In this document: positions 1 through 7,568 of the stretch, one piece after another
How the letters are laid out: every line of letters begins with the position of its first letter
Numbering within the stretch: the stretch's first letter is position 1
NCBI RefSeq assembly: GCF_000817815.1
Contig: NZ_JPRD01000014.1
Span: 62,001 to 126,000, forward strand
DNA from: Vibrio owensii CAIM 1854 = LMG 25443
Lineage (GTDB): Bacteria > Pseudomonadota > Gammaproteobacteria > Enterobacterales > Vibrionaceae
Reading direction: 5' to 3'
DNA: 64,000 nucleotides
Notes under the pieces: generated by a model
Database searches by the model: none
What the model was told of the DNA's origin: nothing
Seen by the model: the letters and a program-made list of their open reading frames with translations, nothing else
Translations under genes and position numbers: made by a program

Positions 1-8
1 ATGACAAC

Positions 9-27
9 GATAACAAAAATCATTATC
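9..27. promoter_or_regulatory. Putative Fur box upstream of vibA
   Basis: The 19-mer GATAACAAAAATCATTATC matches 16 of 19 positions of the classical Fur consensus. It lies about 50 bp before the start codon of the siderophore gene, where iron-loaded Fur would block transcription. Direct match seen; regulation inferred. Confidence 0.75.
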
Positions 28-74
28 ATCTAGCCAACTTTGATTTGATATTTGTATCGCGAAAGGAGATGGAG

Positions 75-866
75 ATGAGTGAAAACCGCTCAGAATTCGA
101 CAGCAAATTGTGTCTCGTCACGGGTGCTGGACAAGGGATTGGCCTAGCATGTGCCAAAAGCTTATTAGCTCAAAACGCACGTGTTATCGCTTGCGATGTG
201 ACCCAAAAGGCACTCGATGCCCTGCAACAATCTTTGCCAAGCGATCAACAACAGCGAACCACATTGCTCCCTTTCGATTTGGCGGATTCCACTGCTATTC
301 AAAATGCCTGCCGAAAGCTAGAACAAGACCAACTGCTCCCCGATTACATCGTCACTTGTGCCGGAACTTTGCACCTTGAATCCGTTTTAGATCTGCCTTT
401 AGAGGCTCTAAACAAAACCTTGGACGTCAATTTAAAAGGCACGATGCTGCTCACCCAGCAACTAGCAAAAATGCTGGTAAAACACGGCAAGCAAGGCGCA
501 ATAGTGGCCGTCGGTTCCAATGCGGCCGATACACCTCGCGTGAAGATGTCTGCCTACTGCACATCCAAAGCAGGCTTGCATATGTGGATGCAATGTTTAG
601 GGTTAGAACTGGCAGAGCATGGCGTTCGCTGCAACATCGTTAGCCCCGGCTCGACCAGAACGCCAATGCAAGAGCAGATGTGGAATGAATCTTATGGCGA
701 GCGAGAAACGATTCAAGGCAACTTAGCATCCCATCGCATGGGTATTCCGTTAAACAAGATTGCCGAAACCAAAGACATCACTAACGCGATTGAATTTTTG
801 CTCAGTGACAAATCAGGCCATATCACCATGCATGATTTGAGAGTGGATGGCGGAGCAACGTTCTGA
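75..866 (+). CDS. vibA: 2,3-dihydro-2,3-dihydroxybenzoate dehydrogenase (EntA/VibA)
   Basis: Short-chain dehydrogenase of 263 aa that oxidises 2,3-dihydro-2,3-dihydroxybenzoate to 2,3-dihydroxybenzoate with NAD, the last step in making the catechol unit of vibriobactin/vanchrobactin/enterobactin-type siderophores. The sequence shows the cofactor glycine motif TGAGQGIG (residues 16-23) and the catalytic Ser148, Tyr161 and Lys165 in the segment TPRVKMSAYCTSKAG, which closely follows E. coli EntA, as does the stretch LELAEHGVRCNIVSPGSTRT. I chose the ATG at 75 because the strong AAAGGAG at 62-68 sits 6 nt before it; the ATG at 69 would sit on the RBS. A Fur box upstream fits iron repression. The next gene is convergent, so any other siderophore genes must lie left of the window. 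Soluble cytoplasmic enzyme. Confidence 0.9.
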   Translation: MSENRSEFDSKLCLVTGAGQGIGLACAKSLLAQNARVIACDVTQKALDALQQSLPSDQQQRTTLLPFDLADSTAIQNACRKLEQDQLLPDYIVTCAGTLHLESVLDLPLEALNKTLDVNLKGTMLLTQQLAKMLVKHGKQGAIVAVGSNAADTPRVKMSAYCTSKAGLHMWMQCLGLELAEHGVRCNIVSPGSTRTPMQEQMWNESYGERETIQGNLASHRMGIPLNKIAETKDITNAIEFLLSDKSGHITMHDLRVDGGATF

Positions 867-889
867 TCCTCCGCCATAAAATGAAAGGA

Positions 890-1612
890 TTAACCGTGGA
901 AGTTAGGGTGCATGCCTTTCTCTAGTTTGCGTCGCACCTTGTAAGAAACATCACCCAAGGTAATCTTGCCTGTCTTCTTACGGTCGATCCCGGCGTTCTG
1001 GCGATAGGCGATCGACCCTTGTTTGAACAATACATGCGAAGATGGCTTTCCAATTGCCGCCGGATAGAGGATCGCCATATAAACATCTTCTAAACAAGCC
1101 ATACGATTTCGGTAAGGCATAAAGTACGCTTTGACATAATCGAGCTGTTCAATAGCACTCATTTTGGCCAGTTTCTTAGTGCTGGTTCCCAGAGCTTCTG
1201 CCGTCGATGGCATAAACTGAATAAGCCCTGTTGCCCCACTCCCAGAACCATTTTTGATGCTCGGACTAAATGTCTCTGCCGTTTCAAACGCCATGCAAGC
1301 CATCAAGTGGTTTGGATCAATATTGAGTTCTTGAGAAATGTCGTTCACTTTGCTTTTGAACTCAGACGAAACGCGATTTCCCCAAGCGAGAGCATCGACA
1401 GAAGAGGGCGAAAAAGATGCATGAGAAACATCACTTTTCTTAAGGGATAAAGACGAAGGTGAGAAAATTTTCAGGAATTTCTGATTCTTACGTATCAGGC
1501 TGTTAGGAAAGGAAAAAACCTTATCTTTTTTGTGCTTAAGCTTTGTTATTTTTAGTAGCTTATACAAGCGCTTAGAAACCGTTTTCACGATACAACCACA
1601 TTTGGAAAACAT
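890..1612 (-). CDS. Transglycosylase SLT domain protein
   Basis: Protein of 240 aa with a C-terminal lytic-transglycosylase (SLT, lysozyme-like) domain from about residue 80. The candidate catalytic glutamate is Glu110 in ACMAFETAETFSPS, followed by the typical GATGLIQFMPSTA motif (127-139). The family cleaves peptidoglycan glycan strands to 1,6-anhydro products. The first 70 residues are Lys/Ser-rich and of low complexity, with no clear signal peptide, so export is uncertain; a phage-lysozyme-like or secreted role is possible. It converges with vibA, with 23 bp between stop codons. The start at 1612 is the first in-frame Met; a later start is possible since homology begins well inside the protein. 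Confidence 0.75.
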   Translation of the reverse strand: MFSKCGCIVKTVSKRLYKLLKITKLKHKKDKVFSFPNSLIRKNQKFLKIFSPSSLSLKKSDVSHASFSPSSVDALAWGNRVSSEFKSKVNDISQELNIDPNHLMACMAFETAETFSPSIKNGSGSGATGLIQFMPSTAEALGTSTKKLAKMSAIEQLDYVKAYFMPYRNRMACLEDVYMAILYPAAIGKPSSHVLFKQGSIAYRQNAGIDRKKTGKITLGDVSYKVRRKLEKGMHPNFHG

Positions 1613-1688
1613 TTCCCAAACTGTAATCCATTTCTTACTTTTTTAATATCAGTATCAATTGTGAAGCATAAAAGTGTGAGGTAGATCT

Positions 1689-1799
1689 ATGAGCTTTATA
1701 GAAAACATCACATCAATAAATGGAGTTGTTGGAAAAGTATACTCAGCGTTTTTCTGTACGTTGAAAACAATGAGAGATTTGTTTATGAGTTCAAGCTAA
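1689..1799 (+). CDS. Possible 36-aa small ORF
   Basis: A small ORF in the 210-bp gap between the transglycosylase and HNH genes. It begins ATG AGC TTT, with GAGG about 6 nt upstream, and ends in TAA. The product would start MSFIENITSINGVVGK and has no recognisable domain. Coding status is unproven; the gap is otherwise empty. Confidence 0.2.
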   Translation: MSFIENITSINGVVGKVYSAFFCTLKTMRDLFMSSS

Positions 1800-1822
1800 A
1801 ATGAGTAGTGTTCATTCCGAGT

Positions 1823-2950
1823 CTAGCGCCCCTTAAACAGCACCCCTCTATGATGGCCAAGGTAATATTTATGGCTATTATGGACGTGAAAAGACATGTC
1901 TTCGCGTAGACCAAGAACTTCTGGTTTTTCTAGGTAGCGTGATATTAAAACTTTTCCTTTATCATCAAATGATATGAAACCGAGATCGAATGCTTTATCT
2001 AGATTAGGAAGTAGCAATAGTCCGTTGAACTTATCTAATCGTTCTTCGTTGTTGGAATCTCGCCACGGTTTAATATGCGACGCTAACAGTAATTGGGTAT
2101 TCTTAAACCCGGTAACAGCGCAACCTCCCCACATATCAATGAGCTTGTTTCTAAAATGACCTTGTCCCATTCTGGTGTTTACCAAAATTGTCTTTTCAGT
2201 TGTGCTTAGTTGCTTGTCATTCATTACATGCCGGATATCTGCATTCATATCAATTTGGGCTAAGTCAGCGAGAAAGGTGTCGTAGTGAGACAATGCTGCA
2301 CTATACATACCCTTGCCTTTTATATCGCGCACTTGAAACTCTGGTAACTGCACCGCTTGTTTCTTATAACTCTTAAAGTCTGAATAAGACTTTATTTCTG
2401 TGATAGATGCTTCTATTTTTCCGGCATCCATCAACCAGTTAGAAATTGAACCACGGACTGCTCCTAAATAGTTCTTTGCCGTTTTCTCTGATTTGCCCAA
2501 ATCAAGTAACCATCGATAAAACAATGAAGATAAGTCTGATAAGTTGGAAACAAGCGCTTCTTTCAATTCATTCGAGACTATGTAGCTATTCATATATTCG
2601 AATAGCTCATCATCAACGTAAGCGTATGAAATGGCCTTTGATGAGTATCTTTTTGTATTTTCTATGGAATAGCCTTCATTATAAGAGTGATGCCAGAACC
2701 CCTCACTTCTCAAAAAGAAAAAAGGGTTCTCAGGTGTGTTTCGATCATTTCCTATTGCTAAGTTTTCGAAGTGATGTGTGAATCGCTCTTTAAGAACAGA
2801 ATTAAGTTCAATCTTGTTTGAAACGATATGTCCAGCCTGCATCAAATCCATAACGGTAAGAAGCATACATACTTTGTGAGGACTCTTCTTTCCGTTTGAA
2901 CTATTCACGTTCAAATTACTGAATTTATCTACATAATGTTGAAGAGACAC
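1823..2950 (-). CDS. HNH endonuclease (HNH_2 type)
   Basis: Protein of about 375 aa ending in an HNH nuclease domain of the restriction-like HNH_2 family. The signature runs CAVTGFKNTQ, then LLASHIKPWRD with the first catalytic His near residue 292, then NGLLLLPNLDKAFDLG. The N-terminal 250 residues are unrecognised; a segment near 150-200 resembles the N-terminal parts of similar DNA-targeting nucleases. The longest frame opens at 2992 inside the upstream methyltransferase, but a GTG at 2950 with AGAAGGA 7 nt upstream is the better start. It follows the methyltransferase by 14 bp, so the two are probably one operon, suggestive of a small modification/restriction pair. Substrate and modification dependence are unknown. 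Confidence 0.8.
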   Translation of the reverse strand: MSLQHYVDKFSNLNVNSSNGKKSPHKVCMLLTVMDLMQAGHIVSNKIELNSVLKERFTHHFENLAIGNDRNTPENPFFFLRSEGFWHHSYNEGYSIENTKRYSSKAISYAYVDDELFEYMNSYIVSNELKEALVSNLSDLSSLFYRWLLDLGKSEKTAKNYLGAVRGSISNWLMDAGKIEASITEIKSYSDFKSYKKQAVQLPEFQVRDIKGKGMYSAALSHYDTFLADLAQIDMNADIRHVMNDKQLSTTEKTILVNTRMGQGHFRNKLIDMWGGCAVTGFKNTQLLLASHIKPWRDSNNEERLDKFNGLLLLPNLDKAFDLGFISFDDKGKVLISRYLEKPEVLGLREDMSFHVHNSHKYYLGHHRGVLFKGR

Positions 2951-2964
2951 AACTAATCCTTCTC

Positions 2965-3555
2965 TTACTTTGACACAACCACAGTCTGCCAATGAACGTC
3001 ATCACGCTTGAGTTGATCGTCACTGTCAGAAACATGCCTAACCATAAGCGCACTGTTCTTTGCCAGCTGTTCTAACTCTTGAACAGAGACAGGATAAGCT
3101 TTGCGTCCATCGGTGAACTCACCATGGCGAAGGCTTATAACCAATCGACCATTTGGTGCCAGCAGATTAGAGAGCTTGCGGAAGGCACGCTCACGATGAG
3201 ACGTCGCAAGGTGCATCCATACCGCACTCACTAAAATAAGATCAAAGCGAAGCCCTAGGTTGGTGGTTTTCTCAAGCACAGGCAAGGAATCGTCAAGCCA
3301 AGTAACCGAATCACCTGTCTTAACTTTCCCAAGCTCTAGTAGAGATGCAGCAGGCTCAAGAGCAATCACCTCACAGCCTTGTTCTGACATCCATTTTGCA
3401 TCTCTCCCAGACCCCGCTCCCACATCCAATACCCGATCGCCAGCATGAGGCCAAAAAGCCTGCCAGCTCGCGTGAACGTTCTCAAACGTCGTCGAGTTAT
3501 ATTGCTCCGCTAATGAGCTCGCATTTTGGTTATAGAAATTGGTGGTTGAGGACAT
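2965..3555 (-). CDS. Class I SAM-dependent methyltransferase
   Basis: A 196-aa Rossmann-fold methyltransferase with the SAM-binding motif I VLDVGAGSGRD at residues 43-53, an acidic motif II around VIALEPA (residues 63-69), and a motif resembling NGRLVISLRHG later. This is the small-molecule/protein methyltransferase fold (Methyltransf_11/25 type); it lacks an NPPY/DPPY motif, so it is unlikely to be an adenine or N4-cytosine DNA methyltransferase. It is the first gene of a probable two-gene unit with the HNH nuclease. No substrate can be read from the sequence. Confidence 0.8.
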   Translation of the reverse strand: MSSTTNFYNQNASSLAEQYNSTTFENVHASWQAFWPHAGDRVLDVGAGSGRDAKWMSEQGCEVIALEPAASLLELGKVKTGDSVTWLDDSLPVLEKTTNLGLRFDLILVSAVWMHLATSHRERAFRKLSNLLAPNGRLVISLRHGEFTDGRKAYPVSVQELEQLAKNSALMVRHVSDSDDQLKRDDVHWQTVVVSK

Positions 3556-3670
3556 AAAGGTAAGGCTGCAATTGAACTGAACACATAGTAAGTGCTATTG
3601 ATTGCAAAGACTAGAAGGTAGTGCAAAAGTTGTAGGAAACGTTACGTTAGAAATGCTGTCGCCTAAAACG

Positions 3671-3709
3671 ACAAAACCCCGATAACTCGGGGAGCTATCG
3701 GGGTTTTTA
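3671..3709 (-). terminator. Native terminator of the interrupted tRNA-Arg
   Basis: An 11-bp stem AAACCCCGATA/TATCGGGGTTT with T/A tracts on both sides lies 7-45 nt beyond the CCA end of the tRNA 3' fragment, read on the minus strand. It would have terminated the intact tRNA-Arg; the promoter of that gene is now 27 kb away at 31113-31140. It may also terminate leftward read-out from the island. Confidence 0.85.
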
Positions 3710-3715
3710 AATAAA

Positions 3716-3741
3716 TGGCACGCCCTATAGGATTCGAACCT
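3716..3741 (-). pseudogene. argU: 3' fragment of interrupted tRNA-Arg(UCU)
   Basis: Read on the minus strand this is AGGTTCGAATCCTATAGGG followed by CGTGCCA: the T-loop, 3' T-stem, 3' acceptor strand, discriminator G and encoded CCA. Joined to the 57-nt 5' fragment at 31042-31098 through the shared AGGTTC, it rebuilds a 77-nt tRNA with all stems paired (acceptor GCGCCCT/AGGGCGT, T-stem ATAGG/CCTAT). By itself it is not a tRNA gene. Island sequence starts directly to its right. Confidence 0.92.
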
Positions 3742-3754
3742 TTATATAGCATAA
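3736..3754. repeat. Left attachment site: 6-bp repeat plus 13-bp terminal inverted repeat
   Basis: GAACCT (3736-3741) is the last tRNA-derived sequence and recurs at 31042-31047 as a direct repeat. Immediately inside it, TTATATAGCATAA (3742-3754) pairs as an inverted repeat with TTATAAAGTATAA (complement of 31029-31041), 11 of 13 identical. This is the layout expected of a tyrosine-recombinase crossover: a short overlap between recombinase-binding arms. Confidence 0.85.
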
Positions 3755-4105
3755 CGAACTTATCACCCTTTATTTATTTGGCAAAACACATTCTAAAACA
3801 CAAAAAATAATTCAACAATAACAACTATTTATATAGAAAGTAGAAGCATCACCTTAAATTACCTTAAGAAAAACCACGCGCGCACCGATAGTGCATTCAT
3901 AGCTGTATGAAGTAGTACATTAAAAAGTCATTTCGAACCGGACATCTGACGTCCCATCTTCAAGTTAGTTCTCAAGAGTGCTAACGTCCATCTCAATTCA
4001 ATGCTCATTAGGTATCATATACTTCCTTTCATCGACCTCTTACTGTAATGATTAAAAGCAATGCTGGAAAGTTGTTCCAAGCAAGCCTATTGAAAAAGGA
4101 AGAAA
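3755..4105. other. Non-coding left margin of the island
   Basis: About 350 bp of A+T-rich sequence between the left terminus and the first island gene. I see no convincing ORF or RNA gene. It probably holds the promoter of the gene at 4106 and possibly recombinase accessory sites. Confidence 0.6.
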
Positions 4106-4693
4106 ATGGAAGATTTTGAAAGAATAGTAACTGCTTTAGAACATGATAAATCTATCGCGAGCATCTTTGGTGTCATTTTGTATACAGACTCACATCCATA
4201 TATAAAGAAAGTTATGAGGGATGAGGACTACTGGAATGCCTTTAACGAAATAACTGGTGAAAAATTCACGGTCCTGTCTGTTAAACCGAAAGCCGGAAGG
4301 TTAAACACACCATCTTTCCCCCCGGGCAGTTTGGGGCATATGGTTCCCATTTGGAAAGAGCCAAGAGATAACTACAAGTTAGTTGATGCTTTTGAGTTAC
4401 AGGATAAAGATACATCACAGTTGCCACTGCTACTTATCTTCACTCGCGTTAAAGATGACGTCCTAAAAATAGAAATAAGCATAACTGAACAAAGCGTAGA
4501 CTCTGCTTACAACTCAATCAAAGACAGTTTAGAGTTTTGCTCAAAAGTGATCGCAGGCATCTTACCTGAGAACTTAAACAACCCTGAAGGTCTTTATGCC
4601 TCGTTTTCTTTACAAAACGACCATCGAGTAAGAATAAATAAAATCAAAAATTGCCTCAAACTCTATACCTTTATTAAAGGACTAATTCCATAA
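4106..4693 (+). CDS. Hypothetical protein, first island gene
   Basis: A 195-aa protein I do not recognise. The start is well supported by AAAAAGGA 5 nt before the ATG. It has no signal peptide or TM segment. An alternating hydrophobic stretch SIFGVILYTDSHPYIKKVMRDEDYW (16-40) followed by GEKFTVLSVKPKAG suggests a soluble alpha/beta fold, and a second beta-rich part spans LPLLLIFTRVKDDVLKIEISI (116-136). The C-terminus is helical and basic. It is monocistronic and points into the island, converging with the KfrA-like gene across a hairpin. Proteins of this general look sit as solo cargo in defence islands, so a defence or stress role is possible, but nothing here proves it. Confidence 0.75.
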   Translation: MEDFERIVTALEHDKSIASIFGVILYTDSHPYIKKVMRDEDYWNAFNEITGEKFTVLSVKPKAGRLNTPSFPPGSLGHMVPIWKEPRDNYKLVDAFELQDKDTSQLPLLLIFTRVKDDVLKIEISITEQSVDSAYNSIKDSLEFCSKVIAGILPENLNNPEGLYASFSLQNDHRVRINKIKNCLKLYTFIKGLIP

Positions 4694-4734
4694 TTTATAG
4701 TTTAAAGATCTAACAATTCCGACCCGAGGCAATC

Positions 4735-4781
4735 AGAGTTTGGTGATATGAGGTCAAAACTAGCCTCCTCCACCAAACTCT
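4735..4781. terminator. Possible bidirectional terminator
   Basis: Inverted repeat AGAGTTTGGTG/CACCAAACTCT (11 bp, 25-nt spacer containing an inner AGG/CCT) between two convergent genes that end at 4693 and 4789. TAAAA follows on the right, but there is no long T tract, so efficiency is doubtful. Confidence 0.5.
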
Positions 4782-4788
4782 AAAATGT

Positions 4789-5757
4789 CTATGCAGAAAC
4801 AGGTAAAGTAAGAGCTTCCTTATCTGATGATAATTCAGCTTTTGAAAATACAAATTGTTGAGCTCGATCTCGTTGGTTTCTTGCATCTTCCAAAGATGAT
4901 TTGAGTTCGCTTACAGTTTCCCGCATTGCATCTAGCTCCGCAGTCAACCTCAAGTTTAAACTCATGAGATCGTGATTCTTCAACACATAAGCTGAAAGCT
5001 GTTCAGATACCTTGTCAAACTCTTCCGCTTTCAGTTCAGCCTTGATACAACGGCTAGTCATCTCCGTGAGGTCGATGTTTTTTTCTTCAAGGCGCGTATT
5101 CATTTTTTCTACAGCATAAGTATGTTCAATAGACCTTTGTTTTAGGTTCTCTTCATTCTCTTCTCTGTATTTTTCCTGTTGTACATTAAGCTCATGAATT
5201 TTGCTTTCATGCTCGCCTTTCAATTCTAAAATTGCTTTTGAATGTTCGACAGTGAGTTTATGTACAGTTTCATTGTGCATCGTTAATTGCTGCGCCTGCT
5301 GCTCTTGCTTATTTTCAATAGAGAGATTGGCAGCATCTAACTCATTGTTAGCTTTGGTTAATAAGCATCTTGAATTCTCAAGTTGCCCACAAAGGTGCTC
5401 TATTTGCTTCTCCATTCCACTGGCAGTGGCAACAGCTTCGTCAAGTTCTCTACTTAGCAGCGACATTTTCTCTTCATCGCTTGCTCTAATCTTAGAAACT
5501 TTGCTATCGACTTCATGCAGAAGTGCTTTAACAAAGCTCTCAGACATCTGAGTTTGAGCGATCATTTCTTGCTCTTTTTCTATGCGTTTTGTGTGCCACG
5601 AAGTTACATACGGGGTAACAGTCGTATGTGACCACCGCCCCAAACGGGCAGCTACTTTACGCCCAGTAACCGCGGACACTTTAATCCCTTCGCTCACCAT
5701 TTCGCTACACATTGCCCAAATGATGGTTTGCTTATCTGTCATCGCCTTTTCTGGCAT
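4789..5757 (-). CDS. KfrA-like coiled-coil DNA-binding protein
   Basis: A 322-aa protein with an N-terminal helix-turn-helix region resembling the plasmid KfrA_N family (residues about 8-60: TDKQTIIWAMCSEMV, then GRKVAARLGRWSHTTVTPYVTSWH). A very long coiled coil follows from about 75 to 305, rich in Glu/Lys/Gln heptads, with a short hydrophobic tail. KfrA proteins of IncP/IncW plasmids autorepress their promoter and form filaments that help plasmid stability. In an integrated island it could act as regulator, nucleoid-associated or partition factor; the chromosomal KfrA-like genes of mobile elements are usually uncharacterised. TGTAAA-type inverted repeats just upstream (5782-5827) are a natural operator candidate. 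A second ATG at codon 6 is an alternative start. Confidence 0.75.
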   Translation of the reverse strand: MPEKAMTDKQTIIWAMCSEMVSEGIKVSAVTGRKVAARLGRWSHTTVTPYVTSWHTKRIEKEQEMIAQTQMSESFVKALLHEVDSKVSKIRASDEEKMSLLSRELDEAVATASGMEKQIEHLCGQLENSRCLLTKANNELDAANLSIENKQEQQAQQLTMHNETVHKLTVEHSKAILELKGEHESKIHELNVQQEKYREENEENLKQRSIEHTYAVEKMNTRLEEKNIDLTEMTSRCIKAELKAEEFDKVSEQLSAYVLKNHDLMSLNLRLTAELDAMRETVSELKSSLEDARNQRDRAQQFVFSKAELSSDKEALTLPVSA

Positions 5758-5781
5758 GCTTAACTATCTCTCTCTCGTGAG

Positions 5782-5827
5782 TTTTACAGTTTACAAGATT
5801 GGTCAGTGTAAGGTGTAAAATGTAAAC
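5782..5827. promoter_or_regulatory. Candidate operator of the KfrA-like gene
   Basis: TTTTACAGTTTACA (5782-5795) faces TGTAAAATGTAAAC (5814-5827) as an imperfect inverted repeat, with further GTGTAAG and CGTAAAG half-sites alongside. It lies 25-70 bp upstream of the KfrA-like start codon, where this family autoregulates. Sequence seen; binding inferred. Confidence 0.5.
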
Positions 5828-5959
5828 CGTAAAGCGACAAGCGAGAAAAAACCTTATAAAACATAACCTTATATCGGGACGAGTTGCAAGGGTACATTAC
5901 GTAAAAAACTGAAAAACAAATTCCTAATGAACTAATTTCGAAGAATTATATGTATAAAC

Positions 5960-6559
5960 CTATGTATGCTTTCTTTTTACTACCAGACGCCTGTACGCCT
6001 CTAACGTTTGCATTTCCATATTCGCATCACTACCTACTTTGCTGATGTGGATCACAGTGAAGCAAGACAGCAACATAGAATCACTCAATAAATTTTGGAC
6101 AGTTTCTTCTGGGTATTTACTGGAAATAACCTGTCCCTGAACCCTCATTGCGGCTTGCGCACCTCCGCCATGAGTGAAATCATCCATATCTTTTTTTAGA
6201 GAAGATAATAGTTCGAACAAGTGACCTTTATTAAAGTGCTCGGTTGTTTTTAAGTCACAGATAATACGTTTCATCGGAGGTAATTTACTCAACCTTTTAA
6301 ACTCATTAATTTGTTTTGCGTCGGCACAATACAGAAGCCAGACTCCTCTAAGAAAAGCCTCTTTTTGTGGACGAAAGAGAGCAAAAGCTGAGCCATGATG
6401 CCCAGCATTGACCAAATTACAGATACTTACATGATGCTCAAATGCTAAATGTAAAAGAGATACTGCCACCACTTTCACTTCATCACTCTGATCGAACCTC
6501 ACTGTATTTAAAACTACCTGACAACTTAAACACCACTCTCTTAAACGCTTATTATTCAT
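5960..6559 (-). CDS. Hypothetical helical protein, possibly HEPN/DUF5677-like
   Basis: A 199-aa protein predicted to be almost wholly alpha-helical. The segment LVNAGHHGSAFALFRPQKEAFLRGVWLLYCAD (about 50-82) resembles the first helices of DUF5677/DUF6988-type proteins, a group often placed near HEPN folds and found in defence islands. A motif DDFTHGGGAQA (136-146) is reminiscent of the polar active-site loop in such families, but the canonical HEPN RxxxxxH motif is not clear. No TM or signal sequence. It is transcribed leftward with 100 bp or more on either side, so it may be monocistronic. Function unknown; ribonuclease or abortive-infection activity is only a hypothesis. Confidence 0.65.
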   Translation of the reverse strand: MNNKRLREWCLSCQVVLNTVRFDQSDEVKVVAVSLLHLAFEHHVSICNLVNAGHHGSAFALFRPQKEAFLRGVWLLYCADAKQINEFKRLSKLPPMKRIICDLKTTEHFNKGHLFELLSSLKKDMDDFTHGGGAQAAMRVQGQVISSKYPEETVQNLLSDSMLLSCFTVIHISKVGSDANMEMQTLEAYRRLVVKRKHT

Positions 6560-6665
6560 CGTAATATCACTGTATATAAGTGTGAAGATACTGTAACTCT
6601 ATAGAACGGCAACAGTATGACTCCTGTCAAAATATTAAGCCTCAAGATTAGTTCATTAACACCTA

Positions 6666-7430
6666 CTACAAATCGTTTTCACAGCGAGTAACTGAAAATG
6701 TGTAGGAACCATTACTATATGTTCCGGTGACAATCAAATCCCCACCAAGATAGGCAACCTTTTCATCTTTAAGGAGCTTACAATAGCTATGTTGTTCCAT
6801 TTCAAAAGTATACGCAAAGCTCTTCGTGATACTTGCAATCTTCTCACTATACTCACCATTCTCGCTTAAAAAAGAACTGGAAATATAGAAAAGTGTTATG
6901 CACGCCATCATTCTCCCCATAACTAATGTCACAGATAACTCTTTCACGACCCCACTAAATACTTTTAGTGTTATGACACTCTTCGCAGAGAGGTTTTTAA
7001 GTGAAAAAACAGAATTTAGCATTGCGATTGGCATCAGAGGGAAGGTAACAAAAGCTAGTAAAATGCATATAGATAAGGGCATTAACATCACAGAAACAAG
7101 CGTTATCGTATACCTAAATGCACTGCTGGGAACTTCCAAGATACTATGCACTGTTGATGATGCAAATGCTAAGTTGAAGGTTGTAACCGCTAAGAGAAGT
7201 AAAGCTCCAAGAGCTCTAACGTATATTACTGAACTGAGTATATACGCCGTTTGGTGAACCCAAACAGCTAATCCGTAAACAAAAAAGCCTAAACCAATCC
7301 AGTAAAATGGGAATGGGATTAATGAGTTAAAAATACCCAATAGAACTAAACATACAAACCCGAGCACATATGCTGCTTGTTCGTTGTTTAAGGTTGAAAT
7401 TTTTTTCTTATATGTGGAAACAACTTCCAA
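6666..7430 (-). CDS. Hypothetical multi-pass membrane protein
   Basis: A 254-aa protein with about six hydrophobic segments: near 20-37, 39-60, 67-92, 106-135, 143-160 and 168-187. A soluble C-terminal part of about 65 aa follows (EKIASITKSFAYTFEMEQHSYCK..., ending SYTFSVTRCENDL). I do not recognise a family. The start is read as TTG at 7430 with GAGAG about 7 nt upstream. It lies downstream of the NTPase gene on the same strand, separated by 138 bp that include an 18-bp perfect palindrome, so co-transcription is uncertain. A membrane effector next to an NTPase sensor is a common abortive-infection design, but that link is inference. Confidence 0.7.
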   Translation of the reverse strand: MEVVSTYKKKISTLNNEQAAYVLGFVCLVLLGIFNSLIPFPFYWIGLGFFVYGLAVWVHQTAYILSSVIYVRALGALLLLAVTTFNLAFASSTVHSILEVPSSAFRYTITLVSVMLMPLSICILLAFVTFPLMPIAMLNSVFSLKNLSAKSVITLKVFSGVVKELSVTLVMGRMMACITLFYISSSFLSENGEYSEKIASITKSFAYTFEMEQHSYCKLLKDEKVAYLGGDLIVTGTYSNGSYTFSVTRCENDL

Positions 7431-7454
7431 ACTAGACTCTCACAATTGAAATTA

Positions 7455-7496
7455 GTGGTTATGTTGTTAGGGAGGCCCCCCTAACAACATAACCAC
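7455..7496. repeat. 18-bp perfect inverted repeat
   Basis: GTGGTTATGTTGTTAGGG and its exact reverse complement flank a 6-nt loop AGGCCC. It lies between the NTPase and membrane-protein genes. It lacks a T tract on either side, so it is either a weak terminator/processing hairpin or a protein-binding or mobile REP-like palindrome. The stem is far longer than needed for termination. Confidence 0.75.
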
Positions 7497-7568
7497 GAGC
7501 ACAAATACAACGCTGAATATAGCCTGCTCCCCGTTGCGTACCGTGTAAAAAAGCTCTATAAGAGCTAA

